A stretch of 64,000 bases of DNA from Punica granatum (Eukaryota > Streptophyta > Magnoliopsida > Myrtales > Lythraceae), in contig NC_045131.1 of NCBI RefSeq assembly GCF_007655135.1, positions 25,342,001 to 25,406,000 on the forward strand, read 5' to 3'. The position numbers and the translations under genes are program-made. Within the stretch, counting starts at the first letter, position 1; each line of letters starts with the position of its first letter. Shown in pieces: positions 24,140 to 36,073 of this stretch. The notes beneath the pieces are model-generated. The model ran no database searches. It was not told the origin of the DNA and worked only from the letters and a program-made list of their open reading frames with translations.

Positions 24140-24485
24140 GGGGTTTTTACCTAAAATAGCCCATGGTTTATCCGTTTTGTCAAATCTATCATATGTTTTT
24201 CTTTTTGTCAAATCTATCACATGGTTTACTTTTTGCATCAAATCTATCCCGGCGTTATCTTTTCCGTCAACATCTAACGGCCGTGCTAACCTAGCACGTG
24301 GAGAAATAGTGGGCCACAATTGCCACGTAGGCGCCACATCAGCACGGCCGTTAGATGTCGACGGAAAAGATAACGCCGGGATAGATTTGATGCAAAAAGT
24401 AAACCATGAGATAGATTTGACAAAAAAAAGCATATGATAGATTTGACAAAACGGGCAAACCCTAGGCTATTTTAGGTAAATACCC
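24140..24485. mobile_element. Fold-back MITE, Mutator type, complete
   Basis: This is a 346-bp element flanked by the direct repeat ATTTCTAAAA (24130-24139 and 24486-24495). That length fits the 9-10 bp target duplications of Mutator-like elements. The two arms (about 24140-24295 and 24335-24485) are long inverted repeats, with termini GGGGTTTTTACC and GGTAAATACCC. The inner parts, around AACGGCCGTGCT and AGCACGGCCGTT, match perfectly over tens of bases. The whole element could fold into one hairpin of about 150 bp stem. The open frames on both strands are mirror images of the arms. Confidence 0.88.
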
Positions 24486-24495
24486 ATTTCTAAAA

Positions 24496-25585
24496 CTACA
24501 AAGGTTAGATGGATTATCACCTATCAAGAATGAGTTGATAAATTATGTTCAATATTGTGAACCTTATCATGAAAAATAAAAGTTAATGAAGAGTCATACA
24601 ATCATACTGATCTTGTCATCATTCTTTTTTTGATTTCGTTACTTCTTGTGTTTATAGTATAATTCAATCTTGTAATCTTATTCTAATTGTTCATGTATTA
24701 TTTCAAGATCCTAATTCTTTTTACATGTGGTAAACGACTATAACACCTAAAAATTCACTATATTATAATCTATAAATAAATAATCAATAAAAGTATGAAC
24801 ATAGAAGATCGACAAAATACTTACAACTATAAACGATCGAATGAAAAAATAGCATCTCTGTATTTGCTATAATATAAACCAAATAAATAAATAATGTGAA
24901 TTCTTACGCAAAATAGAAAAATGACGAAGAGTGAAGACAAAAAAAAATTACATTTTTGAAGAACTAAATGAGATTTACGTAGAATATATAGATGGACTTA
25001 AATTTTATTATAGGATGAAAATAAAAAAATTAGGAAATTGTTGATTGAGGAAAACATCACTTTCCTTTACATGATATATTTCAACCGTATATACCATATT
25101 CGTAAAAAACACAATGAAATATTTCAATATTTATAAAATCGATTTTCCTAATATTTATAATATATAATTTTGATGTATGTTCATACACATATACATATAT
25201 TTCCTTAACCATATATATATTTGAAGTCATGTATATCTAATATATCATGTACGATCTTATATCTGTGTGTGTGTATATATATATAATATGTTTCTATGTA
25301 TATATGTTTTTGTATAGATTCTTCGATATATTCGTATTCATTGGAACAAACGAAATTTTACTAAACCTTAATATTCACTGTACAAAACTTCCTTAATATA
25401 AACTAGTGATATATTTAAGATATTGTGTGTAAAAACTATATCACGTATTCTACCAAAAAAAACTATATCACGTATATTAATAGTAGAAAGTTCTATCTTA
25501 ATAGGAAATTATATTATTGAACATTCTTAAAAGAATTACAAAATATAAAGTGCTGATGTGTGGATTTGAGAAGGCTTGGAATTCC
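24496..25585. other. AT-rich intergenic, no gene seen
   Basis: Strongly A/T-biased with TA and GT runs near 25260-25290. Nothing codes. Confidence 0.6.
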
Positions 25586-26405
25586 AATGACGTGGCAGCA
25601 TGGGAGAGGATGATTTTAACATTGATGAGGTAACAGAGCGAGAAACGGGCAAATCATTTGTTATTATATATATTGATATTGAGTTGCCTATAATGTAAAT
25701 GGCAACTCTATAGATATTATAAACCCTTGTTAGTATTGTTTTCCAACTCTATATTTTGCTACAATATACAAGAATGGCAATTCGATTGCTACAATATAAA
25801 TTTTTTTATGTATAGCGGCTAACGTATATATAGTATATATTATGTTAGACTATATGCAAATAAGATATATATTCTACTGTATAATTAAAGAAAAAAATTT
25901 CTTAATACATAGGTGATGGTATGGCAAAGCGAAAGAGTTTCGTTTCATATTTTTGATGATATGGCAGCATGAAAATTAGGCTCTTGTTATGTTTTAATAT
26001 ATATATATATATATATAGATTTGTTGAGGTGACGGCGCTAGAGACGGGCAAATCGTTTGTTATTATATATATATTGATATTGATTTACCTATAATGCAAA
26101 GGGCAACTCTTTAAATATTCTATATCCCCATTAATATTGATTTCCAATTTTATATTTTGTTACAATATATATGAACAACAATTCAATTGCTACAATATAA
26201 AAATTTCCTGAATAGCAGCTAATGGATATTGTACATATTCTGGGCTAGATGCAAATAAGATATATATTATACTATATAATTAATGATAAAAAATTTTCTT
26301 AATATATAAGTGATTACGTGGCAAAGAGAGATAGCTCCGTTTCTTATTTTTGATGATGTGGGGGAGTGAAAATATGATTCTTGTTTGGTTTTAATATATA
26401 GACAT
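25586..26405. repeat. Tandem duplication, about 370-390-bp units
   Basis: Units start near 25586 (ATGACGTGGCAGCATG), 25955 (GATGATATGGCAGCATG) and 26352 (GATGATGTGGGGGAGTG); the third is partial. Each contains ACGGGCAAATC, TGTTATTATATATA and GGCAACTCTxTA at the same offset. Units are clearly diverged from each other. There are no open frames. Confidence 0.8.
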
Positions 26406-28454
26406 ATATTAGAGATGCTACCATGTTTAGAAAGCAAAAACAACCACTACGATTGTTCTATTCTTGGCCCTCAAATCCTCTTATTTAAAATTTTGGCTAT
26501 ACACAAGTTTTAGATTTTTTTTCCTTTAAAATTCATCCCTCATAGTTTGACTATTCAAGTTTTCGGCCATGCATCTTTTTGTCGACACTTAGTCTCATCC
26601 ATGAACGAACCAAATCCATTTCGATATTAAACCAAACAGAATTGCATTGGTTCAACAAAAAAAAATAATTATTTTAAAAAATAAAGAGAGACTGTACAAC
26701 ATGGTCTTGTATTACTTCTCTCCAATCCAATAAGAATCAAGTCTGAAAAACAAGGGGACGAGTCGAACAGTACCTTTTCCATTGCCTTTAGCGGTTTTGA
26801 CGGCCCATGACACCCAAAAAGAAAAATCTCTCAACACCCACTGACTTCCCCACATTCGTGTCATCACATTCACGCAAAAGGAGAGAAAAAAAAAATTATG
26901 CATGTCATCAACAAAAATATTCATCAATGATAAATTTCAAATGAAATTTTATTAATTGCGACCGTTTGAAATGAATTAGAGAAATTATTCATTTATTTTC
27001 ACAGAAACAAAAGAATGATGATAGACAGATATGTCTACAAGCAACGTGTTCCTCTCCAAGTAATTAATTGTCGGCTCGCTAACAGGTGCAACTCTTCAGT
27101 ACCATCTCCATCTCATCTCATCTCTCTCAATGTATATATATGCAATAATATAAAGGTCCGTCAAACATGACCTCAGAAGAACTGGCAAATATGGAGTCCC
27201 ATAATTTGCAGTGCAAAAGACAGGCCGGAGGGAGCGTGACCATCAACGACAATGATGACATTGTACAGTGTTTTTTATTTGGTTGAATCAGTGCAATTTG
27301 TTTCGGTTGAATATCAAAATGGATTTGACTCATTTACAGGCGAGACCGAGCGTCAACGAGAAGATGTGAGGCAGAAAATATGAATAGTCAAATTACGAGG
27401 GGAAAATCTTTAAAAAAATAATTTAAGACACGTGTGCTGCCATGATTTTAAGTAAGACGATCAGACGGCTAAAAATATAATTAACGTGGTGGTTGTTTTG
27501 CTTGCCAGCCGTGGTAGCATCACCCGATATAAATATAGATATAGATCATGCGACATTGATATGAGAAGAAGCCATTATATATATCGGCAGTTTATGAGTT
27601 AATGTCATGGAAATAAGCCTCATTGGTCATCATTCTGAAGCTGATTGCTAATTATAAGATGCTGATTTTTTTTCCCCCTACACCACCTTCTATACTTATG
27701 TCCAATGGATCTCAACTACTCAAAGTTCAAGACAGATTTCCCTTTTCACACGTAAGACTTGAACTTAATATTTGGGAATAATGATCATATTAGGAATTAC
27801 ATAGAACATTGCTTAAGGGGAATATTTTTTGAATCACTTAAATAACTAATATTCATATTTAATTATATGGTATCGATGCTAAGAGACTGCCAAGCAAACC
27901 ATGGACCAACCGTTGACATGGTTCTCACTGATAGAGAAAGGAAGTAAAGAACAAGGCATATGAAGGGGGCCATGAGTTGCGCCCAGAGAACGGGCTGTCT
28001 TTCTCATTCTTCTTCTTCTTCTTCTTCTTCATCTTTATCCCTTTCTGCAAGTTAAACAATCTCGTTAGATTGATAGGCAAGTTCTCTATCTTCATCGCAT
28101 CTCCTCCGGAGCTAATAGCGTAACGTGCTATGAACTGCGATCCTTAATTTCACGTTTGTAAATATGTCTCTTTTGGCAGAGGGATTCTTTTTTTGGGATC
28201 AATTTGGGGGCCAAAGCCCAATTGCATTAAAAAAAGAAAATGTAGAAAGAGATTCTTTCATGTTCCATTATTACACTTCTATTGTCGTATCTGTGACCAA
28301 AACTCTATGAAAGTGTATAAACAATTTAAGTACTAACAGCCCATACTCGCTTACAGAAATTTTAAAAAGTAAAAGCTCACCTAAGTTTATTACATTCGAT
28401 GCATGTACTTTGTAAATGAAGTTTTATCACACTAAAAAAGTTCAAAATATGAGT
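26406..28454. other. AT-rich intergenic, no gene seen
   Basis: No exon-like open frame. The longest (26712-26927 and 27127-27333, minus) have no recognised domain. Contains a (CTT)n run at 28008-28030. Confidence 0.5.
28008..28030. repeat. (TTC)n microsatellite
   Basis: About eight uninterrupted TTC units. Confidence 0.95.
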
Positions 28455-28625
28455 TGATTAAGGTGGTTTGACGCTATTTTCTCTTAAATAAGGTTTGATA
28501 TTCAAGTCCTGTGATTGCAACAATTGAAAGAGCTTTACCCTTAGTGCATCGATCCAGCTCAGACCTGAATTATTTGTGTCCATTAGATTTGCGGATACCG
28601 GGTGTTGCTAAAAAAGAAAAAAACT
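28455..28625 (+). mobile_element. SINE-like retroposon remnant
   Basis: GGTTTGATATTCAAGTCC resembles a diverged pol III B box. It is followed by GCTTTACCCTTAGTGC and GGATACCGGGTG, then an A-rich tail (28608-28625), an arrangement typical of plant SINE 3' parts. The 3' half also lies at window bases 1-75 as part of copy A. I cannot name the family, and the 5' end is uncertain. Confidence 0.3.
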
Positions 28626-31479
28626 ATAATCTAAACTTCACTGTTAGCATTAGCTTCTCGAAACAAAAATATGTGCCTCTTATACTCTTAAAATATCTTT
28701 ACTAATACCCATTCACTATTGAAGTTTTTTCACACAGAATGAGCATTTCCCTGCACTATAATCTTGTCCTGAAAATAATATTCTAAATGTTATTGTAATT
28801 ATTTAGGAACTATAATATTTCAAATTAAGATCAGGTACTATATACTTTGACATTTTTAGATCTGATTTTTGCATCATTTAATATTTATTTTCAGATTGTT
28901 CACCAATTTTTTTTTCAGATTTTTTTGTATACTACAAATTAAATGTTAATTTTCAACGTTATTCAATATATAAATCAATCATAATAAATCATTCCCGTAG
29001 TTTCGGCCCTATGGGCCCCCACATATGTCTGGCATCTTTAATTCCCTTTTCCTTTCTATGACCGTTGACTCGCTCTCTCTGCTAGGCAGTCATGGAAAAA
29101 GTTTTTTTTTTAAAAAAAACAGCATCAAGTCATGGTCCATTATCTTCTTTTTTTCTTCTCCTCCTTGATTTTCATGGTCGCGTGTATGTCCTCTAAAATT
29201 TCCACTGAGCTCGAATGGATTTAGCTCATTTTCGCCTAAAAACTAAAACGATTAGATGATAGAACCTGTATCTTATATAAATACTATTATGCTATATTCT
29301 CTAATTCATGTAGAATATGTAATTTACTTCTCAATACACGCCATCACATGGCAACATGTGATTTCCTTTTTCATATTTACCTACATGTGCCACTTGCACT
29401 AAAATAGCTCTCAACAACTAGTCACGAACCAAGCTTCTTCTTTCATACTCGGTTGAAGGGGGACTAACATAAGCGCACTTTTGGCCGCTCTCAATATTGG
29501 TGGTCCAATCTCAAGATTGAAATTCAAGATTAGATTAGTCTGAGTGCGCAGGAGGAAGCCTGCCTCATCGTCAATTAACCCCCTTCATCTTCACCCTAGG
29601 TGCCGAAAAAGAAAGGCCACCTCGTGGTTATATCCTGAGCATGGAAATGGGCCGAATTGTAGTTAATTTTTTGAGGGCTATAGTTCAAATTCACATGGTA
29701 CGTGTACGAGAAGCATGAAAGCCACACATTGTCATGAGTACTTATCAGCTTGAGCTTTTGAGTTGGAGATATATCCAATTGCTTATAAGTTCAGTGGAAA
29801 TTTTACTAGTGACGTAATACTAAATGTTACATGTGAAAGCGGATGTTGGGAGTTGATATCCTAAGTGAAAAAAATAAAGAAGAAAACCATGGATTAATTT
29901 ATAAGAGATTGGATTTCACAATGTATCTGCTCGAATTTTTGGGTTGAAGATTGGTCAATAGCTTATAGATTTACTAAAATTTTTACTAGTCCCTCCAACG
30001 AGCAAACAGTTTCTTCCATGTATTGGTATGGCTTTTGTGGTTTTTTTAGATTTTTCAAGCAATCAATATAAATATATAAAAGTCGAGGTATGGGATGTTG
30101 TTGCGCTATGTAACGAAATTTTAAAACCCTTAACTCCACGTATATTGTCTATTCAATTCCAATTAAATGTATCATTATGATTTTTTTAGGATTATATCCA
30201 ACGAATTTTAAATAATTGCCCATATTATTTGTATGTGCTAATATATAATAAAGAAAAAGTTTTGAAAAACTTAATGCATTCTCAATAATTGAAAATAACT
30301 CCTCGATATATGTGATTCTTTCATAATTCGATGTACCATATATACTATAAATATAAGATATGAAAATTCATTTTACACATCACATATTCACTTGTGTATG
30401 TTACGTATATACTTATTATTATCTCTTAATATGGATGATTTGCATTTTCACTTCTCTTAAGAGTAAGTATTTGTTTGTTATTGCAATTTTTACTTTTTAA
30501 TCGCACTCACAATTTATAGTGTTTATTTGTTTATTTGTAGAATATACATTTTTTTGGGGTGAATAGATTATATGGTTTTTATTAAACTTCCCTTTTCAAT
30601 CAATAGTGATCCATATACTATACGTGCTGATTTCCTATTTTTGTCTTAAAATAATAATGAAACGTTACCACGCAATACACGGGCATCAACTAGCTAATAT
30701 TTCTTGTGAAAGTTTTATCACCTACAATGTCGCATATTAGTATCTAAATTTCTAAGTTTTCAGATAGATTTTGAAATATATAACTGAAAATTCTACCCAA
30801 AGACAATATATAGCCTAAATTTTTATCTTAATTAATCAACTATATTTAGAACATAAGACACATATAGTTTCGTTCCTATAAGGTAATGTCAGTGGAAAAG
30901 TTTGCATACATAATATTGAAAAAAAAGGTTAATTAACTAAAAAATTATTAACTTTGTCACTTTTTTCGATTTTATCATTTTTTTGGTGAATAAAATCACA
31001 AACTATCATATGTTCGTCAAATCTATCATCCCTCAATAATTTCGTTAACTTTAATGACGTGGCAAACGAATGACAGCGAGGCGGCAAATGCAAACATCAA
31101 AACAATATATAATAAAGTAAAGTAAAAAATAAGAATTCCAAAAACATAAATTTTCTAAGACAAGATGGTAGGGGCATTCCCAATGGCCACCTACCCCCTG
31201 AGTTAGAAGATGTTTATCCAAAAAGATCTCCCAAATTGGGCGAGGCGTCCTTGGCCCCGCTGACCACTCAGCAGTCACCCATGTAATAGGTCGTCGCCAA
31301 ATTAGACTATGTAGGCCACTGCTGTCTGGGGGTGGTCGCGGTCGAGACAGCCCCCACCCTCGGCGTAGTTTGTGAGAACTCTAGTGGTGTGCTCTGACCC
31401 CAATGGCAAACCTGATCGGGGGATGGGGAGCCGACAGGGATGCTCCCAGCACCGGCCACTCATGCCCTTCTCTGATTTA

Positions 31480-31710
31480 TGCTGCGTTTGGTTTCATATA
31501 GGATTTTAAAATCAGATTTTGATTTTGAAAAAGAGTGGTATAAATGGGACCCACTCTTTGACTTTGTATAAATTATTTTGTTTTGTTATGGAAAAAAGTG
31601 GTATAAATGGGGCCCACTCTTTGAATTTGTATGAGTTATTTTATTTTGTTGTGAGTAGAATTAAGTTAGAATTGTGATTCTAAAATTTCATTCACAAACC
31701 AAACAAGCCC
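31480..31710. mobile_element. Tourist/PIF-Harbinger-like MITE
   Basis: This is a 231-bp element flanked by TTA (31477-31479 and 31711-31713). Its termini TGCTGCGTTTGGTT and AACCAAACAAGCCC are imperfect inverted repeats (about 10 of 14). Inside are two direct copies of GTGGTATAAATGGG followed by CCCACTCTTTGA. The TTA target duplication and the GTTTGGTT-type ends are characteristic of Tourist-like MITEs. It lies about 430 bp upstream of the protease start codon and is in the copy B-specific segment. Confidence 0.7.
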
Positions 31711-32041
31711 TTAGATTTTTTTAAAAATTGTTTTATTGTAAATGTACAATAATTATAGGTTGGAAAAACTGCTTATCACTTTAGTAAGATTTATTGATAA
31801 ATTTGACAAAAAAATGATAATTTGTGATTTTATTTGTAAAAAAGAAAAGTTCATGACAATTTTTAAAAACAGACATCATTCATGATTTTTGGGGTAAAAT
31901 TAAAACGAAAAAAAAGAAGAAGGAAGCAGCCCTCACGGCACTGATTTCTCAAACAAGTTTACCAGGTTGACTTGAGGATTTTAACCTTTGAGGCACATGT
32001 TTTTCAGTTGCAAATGATGAAACAAATTCATAGTCTCTCTC

Positions 32042-32049
32042 TATAAATA
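32042..32049 (+). promoter_or_regulatory. TATA box of the cysteine protease gene
   Basis: TATAAATA, 87 bases before the ATG, so transcription probably starts near 32072-32080 with a 5' leader of about 60 nt. A W-box-like TTGACT lies at 31967-31972. WRKY control would suit a senescence or stress protease, but that is inference. Confidence 0.7.
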
Positions 32050-32135
32050 CCCACCCAGAGCTATTCGGGCAACACTCAGCTCTACATCAAACAAATACAA
32101 ACCCCACAAAAGTTATTAGGAAGGGCCTGGGGACA

Positions 32136-33416
32136 ATGGCTTTCATGAGTAAATTACTTCTCTATGTGCTCATAGCAATTCTAGGACTTTGGCCATCTCA
32201 AGCCCGGTCCCGGACCCTCCACGAAGCGTCGACCATGTTAGAGAAGCACGAGCAGTGGATGTCTCAGTTTGAACGTGTCTATGCCAATGAGATCGAGAAG
32301 CAGACGCGGTTCGCAATATTCAAGAGCAATCTTGAGTATATCGAGTCTGTCAATCGAGATGGAAGCAAGCCGTACCGGCTAGGGCTCAATGTGTTTGCTG
32401 ACCTGACAAATGAGGAATTCCGGACTACTCGAACTGGTTACAAGCCCAGCTTTCACTCAAAGTCGTCAGTCAGAACACCACCTTTTAGGTATGAGAATAT
32501 ATCTGAGATTCCTCCCAGCATGGATTGGAGGCAGAAAGGAGCTGTTACACCCATCAAGAACCAAGGACATTGCGGTATGCATATTTCTTTTTTCTTTTTC
32601 GTTTTTTTTCCCCTTCGAGAGTTTTTATTGCCACAATGGAACATTGAGAAGAAATCCCTCAGTATATAAGATGATTGAGTTTACTACCCTATGAGCTTAA
32701 TTTTTGGATTAAAATGTGGGTCCAGTCTTTTATAGGTCCAATGAGAATTTTATAATTTTTATTTCATGTTAAGGGGTCATTTGATAAATCTAACCTCTGT
32801 TATTATGTTGTTTGCTTCGAAAATCATAGGAAGTTGTTGGGCATTCTCCGCTGTGGCAGCTGTGGAGGGGATTCACCAGCTCAGTACTGGCAAACTAACC
32901 TCATTGTCGGAGCAACAGTTGGTGGACTGTGATACCGATAACCATGGCTGCAATGGCGGATTGATGGACACAGCTTTCAAGTACATTATTCAGAACGGCC
33001 TGACCACAGAAGAAAATTACCCCTATGAAGCAGTTGATGGAACTTGCGATGCCGGCAAAGCATCCCCACCTGCAGCAACAATCACTGCATATGAGGATGT
33101 GCCAGCTAATAGCGAGTCTGCTCTACTGAATGCAGTGGCCAAGCAACCGGTTTCTGTTGCCATAGATGCCAGTGGGAACGACTTCCGATTTTACCAGAGT
33201 GGTGTATTCACAGGACAGTGTGATACTGAACTGAACCATGGGGTCACCATAGTGGGGTACGGGATTGGCGAAGATGACACCAAATACTGGCTGATAAAGA
33301 ACTCTTGGGGTACCGGATGGGGAGAGGAGGGCTATATAAGGATGGCGAGAGATACCGATGCTGCAGAAGGATTGTGTGGTATTGCCATGAAAGCATCCTA
33401 CCCAACTGCTGCTTGA
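32136..33416 (+). CDS. Papain-like cysteine protease (C1A), SAG39-like, two exons
   Basis: CDS join 32136-32574 and 32830-33416, 341 residues. The 255-bp phase-1 intron has GT...AG ends and splits the Gly codon just before the active-site SCWAF. Residues 1-23 form a hydrophobic signal peptide. The inhibitory pro-region has a complete ERFNIN pattern (E54, R58, F62, N65, I69, N73) and GLNVFADL. Mature enzyme starts about IPPSMDWR (residue 125). Catalytic residues are all present: Q143, C149, H283 (LNHGV), N304 (KNSWG). Disulfide cysteines (146, 180, 187, 219, 277, 329) fit the fold. There is no granulin domain and no KDEL signal; it ends SYPTAA like the senescence-associated SAG39/SAG12 group. 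It probably degrades proteins in the vacuole or apoplast. NIS at 121-123 is a possible glycosylation site. The first ATG is used; Met4 is the alternative. Length and motifs indicate an intact gene. Confidence 0.95.
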
Positions 33417-33439
33417 CTGCACTTTTCGCCCGGCGCCCC

Positions 33440-33460
33440 GGGGGGGGGGGGGGGGGGGGG
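33440..33460. repeat. Homopolymer of 21 G just after the protease stop codon
   Basis: Begins 23 nt after the TGA, within the expected 3' UTR, and is preceded by CGGCGCCCC. Such tracts are length-unstable and prone to sequencing error. The exact number is uncertain. Confidence 0.85.
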
Positions 33461-33787
33461 ATATTTTGAAGTAACTAATCAAAATGCATGCATACGTCGC
33501 ATGCTAGAGGTTATGTCCAATTAATATTAATGTTACTTTATGTATTCCTTTCTACATTGACAACGCTAGACCTATCATGTCTAGAGGTCAATTAGAAAGT
33601 TATGATATGCTGCATTAAATAACACTCATCCATTTCTCGTCACTATAATGAACATGAAAAGAAAACCTTAGTATCTATGCTAATACTTATTAAGAATATG
33701 TGACATTTTATATTCACGTGAAATTTAAAAAGATCTCACTTTTTTTTTTGCTTGAATTAACAGAGATTACACTTAGTCCACCGAAAA

Positions 33788-35334
33788 GATAAGAGTTCGC
33801 AGTTAACCTAATAAGGTGGCCTGGTGTTGAGTAGCCCAACTTCCCTGATGAAGACCTAAGTCGAAGTCACTCAAAAGTAATGTAGGAGAATACTCTCCAC
33901 TGGGTCATCTAAATGGCCTATGTGGTTAGACTAATATGTTCCATGGTCTTGCAAAATATTAATGGGATCATGAAAGATTGGGCCAAGTTTAGTTGAATTG
34001 CAATTCAATTAAGAGAATGGCGATTAGTTCAGTGAAACTCATAACCCCTCATTATATTAAAAAAGAAAAAAAAATAGAAATCATACTTTTCACTATTTTT
34101 CAGATAATATATTGATTCATTTGTTGAAACAGACAAAAAAGACAGGCTTAACAATTAATTATTACTCGACCTTTTTATCCGAGTGTTCCACGAGTAATTT
34201 TTTTATGAAATTCCATTGAATATTTTGCTTTCAAAATTAAAATTATACTCCTTAATGTTTTCAAATGTAATTATATTTTATGGGTTTCAAAATAAAGTAA
34301 ATTAATATAAATCATGGTCCAAAATATAAATAAATATGTTATAATTAATCGTATGCGCTTGGAGATTTATTTGTTTTATAAAACATGAATCTTATTTTTC
34401 ATACTAGGTTATTTTCACATAAACTTAGAATGGAGATTTGCAACATTAAAGTCTAATTATACATTAATGTTTTTGATTTGTGAATTTTAGTTCAAATATT
34501 GACTCTAAAGTCATCTATCACTTCAAAATTATTTTTGATAAATTATGTTTTTAATTGAGGAGTGATTATAAAAAATATGATTCTTATTTTAATGTGTAAT
34601 CCGTGTCATATCACATAGGGTAAATGTACTGTGTAGAATTGGTCAAAAATACATATGATGTTAAATTACTTTTAATTTAATTAAAATATTACTATTAAAT
34701 TAAATTTTAGATGACTTAATTTTACCATTCCATCCATAATCGCATAGTAAATGTATTGTATACAATTTGGGTAAAAAATATACATGATATTAAATTACTT
34801 TTAATTTAATTAAAATTATTTTAAAAATTAATTTAAAATTTTTAGATTACCATTCCACCCCGTTTATTGCATGAGATATAACTTTATATAGATTAGAATG
34901 TGAAGAATATTGATTGAATAATTGAGTTTTTCCCTTTTATTTCACCCACATGTTACGTGGGATTATTATTCGTAGAGAAACTTACATATTTTATTTTTTA
35001 ACTAAACCTTTAAAAAATTAGTTACCATATAATTGCAGGATTAAACTTACTAAAGTATTAAATTATATATTTTACATAAAGAATACTTTATTTATATAGA
35101 AGACTATATTATTAGCTAAAGAATCATTAATTTATATATTTTATAAATAAGATTAGTAAAATCACATGAATAAATTTATTTTAATTAAAATTAAGGTTAT
35201 TAATTGAATCCTTTTATTTTCTAAATCAATTCTTAAATTTTAATATCGAAAATGTAGAAGATATTTGGATTTACATATTTTATATAAAAATAAACCACTC
35301 ATATAGAATTTAAATCTTTAAACTTTTGGGTAAA
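33788..35334. other. AT-rich part of copy B, no gene seen
   Basis: 33788-34467 aligns with 2695-3381 in copy A. 34468-35312 has no counterpart. A hairpin CCCACATGTTACGTGGG near 34945 resembles a Helitron stem but has no CTRR after it. Confidence 0.6.
34615..34870. repeat. Two-copy tandem repeat, about 127 bp
   Basis: TAAATGTACTGTGTAG and TAAATGTATTGTATAC start the two units (about 34621 and 34748). Each is followed by TTAAATTACTTTTAATTTAA. It lies in the copy B-only AT-rich stretch. Confidence 0.7.
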
Positions 35335-35363
35335 TTAGTAGGATAACACATGCGTTGCACGTG
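35335..35363 (-). mobile_element. Helitron-like 3' terminus (copy B)
   Basis: Counterpart of 3846-3874. On the minus strand it has the hairpin CACGTGCAACGCATGTG (one substitution in the stem), then CTAA and T. Confidence 0.45.
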
Positions 35364-35385
35364 AAATAATTATCTTTCTCTTTAT

Positions 35386-36070
35386 CGCTACAAGAAAACT
35401 ATTTTATATGAACGTGAATTTTCTTTAATTTGAGAGGAATATTGTACCAAAGATGGATTTCGTCCCTAGTCAACGATTTGAAAAATAAATAATTACATAA
35501 TGCACGGGATTTGGAATTGATTTCCGTCCTTATGTTTAAAAAATAGGACGAAAACATGGACGGAGGTCTCAGTCCCTTCTATAGATGGGAATTCCGTACA
35601 TGTTTTAATCTATATGGGTGGAGAGAGGGAAACTTCTGTCCCTATAATATGGACAAAAGATTTCGTCCCAATTTCTATCCCCATAATTTCGGATGGTTTC
35701 TCGCCTGACTTCTGTCTTAGCTAATAGGGATGGAAAGTTCCGTCCATGGATTATGAGGGCCGAAGGTTTTAGAGACGTTGGCAAATCTTTGTTAAATTCG
35801 AGAAAGACTTATATGTAATGGGTATAATACGTGCCAATGTCATAAGTAAATAAATGTTTCCTAATTTCTATTAATTCTTAGAAATATCACAAAAAAATCT
35901 ATAATTAATAAAAATAAAATATTTTATGTGTCTGGTGACACAATACCACGTAGTACATCCATTACACAAGATATATTCTTTTCAGATCTGGCCAGATTTG
36001 GAATTATGGATGGAATTTCCTTATTTAGGGACGAAAATTTTCATCCCCCGTTCTCGTTTTTCTTGTTCTG
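35386..36070. mobile_element. Small CACTA-type non-autonomous element, copy B
   Basis: Counterpart of 3897-4584, with CGCTACAAGAAAAC and TCTTGTTCTG ends and TAT flanks. The subterminal GGGACGAAA-type motifs are retained. No coding sequence. Confidence 0.7.
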
Positions 36071-36073
36071 TAT

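Larger units (their letters stand above)
31145..33787. other. Copy B-specific segment carrying the protease gene
   Basis: Copy A passes directly from ATTCCAAAA (2686-2694) to TAAGAG. In copy B the same flanks are separated by 2.64 kb, bounded by AAAA on both sides (31141-31144 and 33784-33787). The gene inside retains its intron and promoter, so it is not a retrocopy. I see no terminal inverted repeats. Either copy A lost the segment by a microhomology deletion or copy B gained it. A MITE-like arm at 31780-31865, inverted relative to one shared by both copies near 30935-31050, slightly favours a deletion in copy A. Confidence 0.75.

Noticed and set aside
24134..24437. Open frames of 99 and 86 codons on opposite strands
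   Set aside because: They are mirror images of the MITE inverted-repeat arms.
32136..32669. Reading the first protease exon as a complete 177-codon gene
   Set aside because: The frame runs into the intron after GT at 32575; the AG at 32828-32829 joins it exactly to the SCWAF exon.
32766..33416. Second protease exon as a separate gene starting at the upstream ATG
   Set aside because: The first 21 codons are intron sequence; the conserved protein begins at the splice acceptor.
34940..34970. Third Helitron terminus (CCCACATGTTACGTGGG hairpin)
   Set aside because: No CTRR follows at the right distance.
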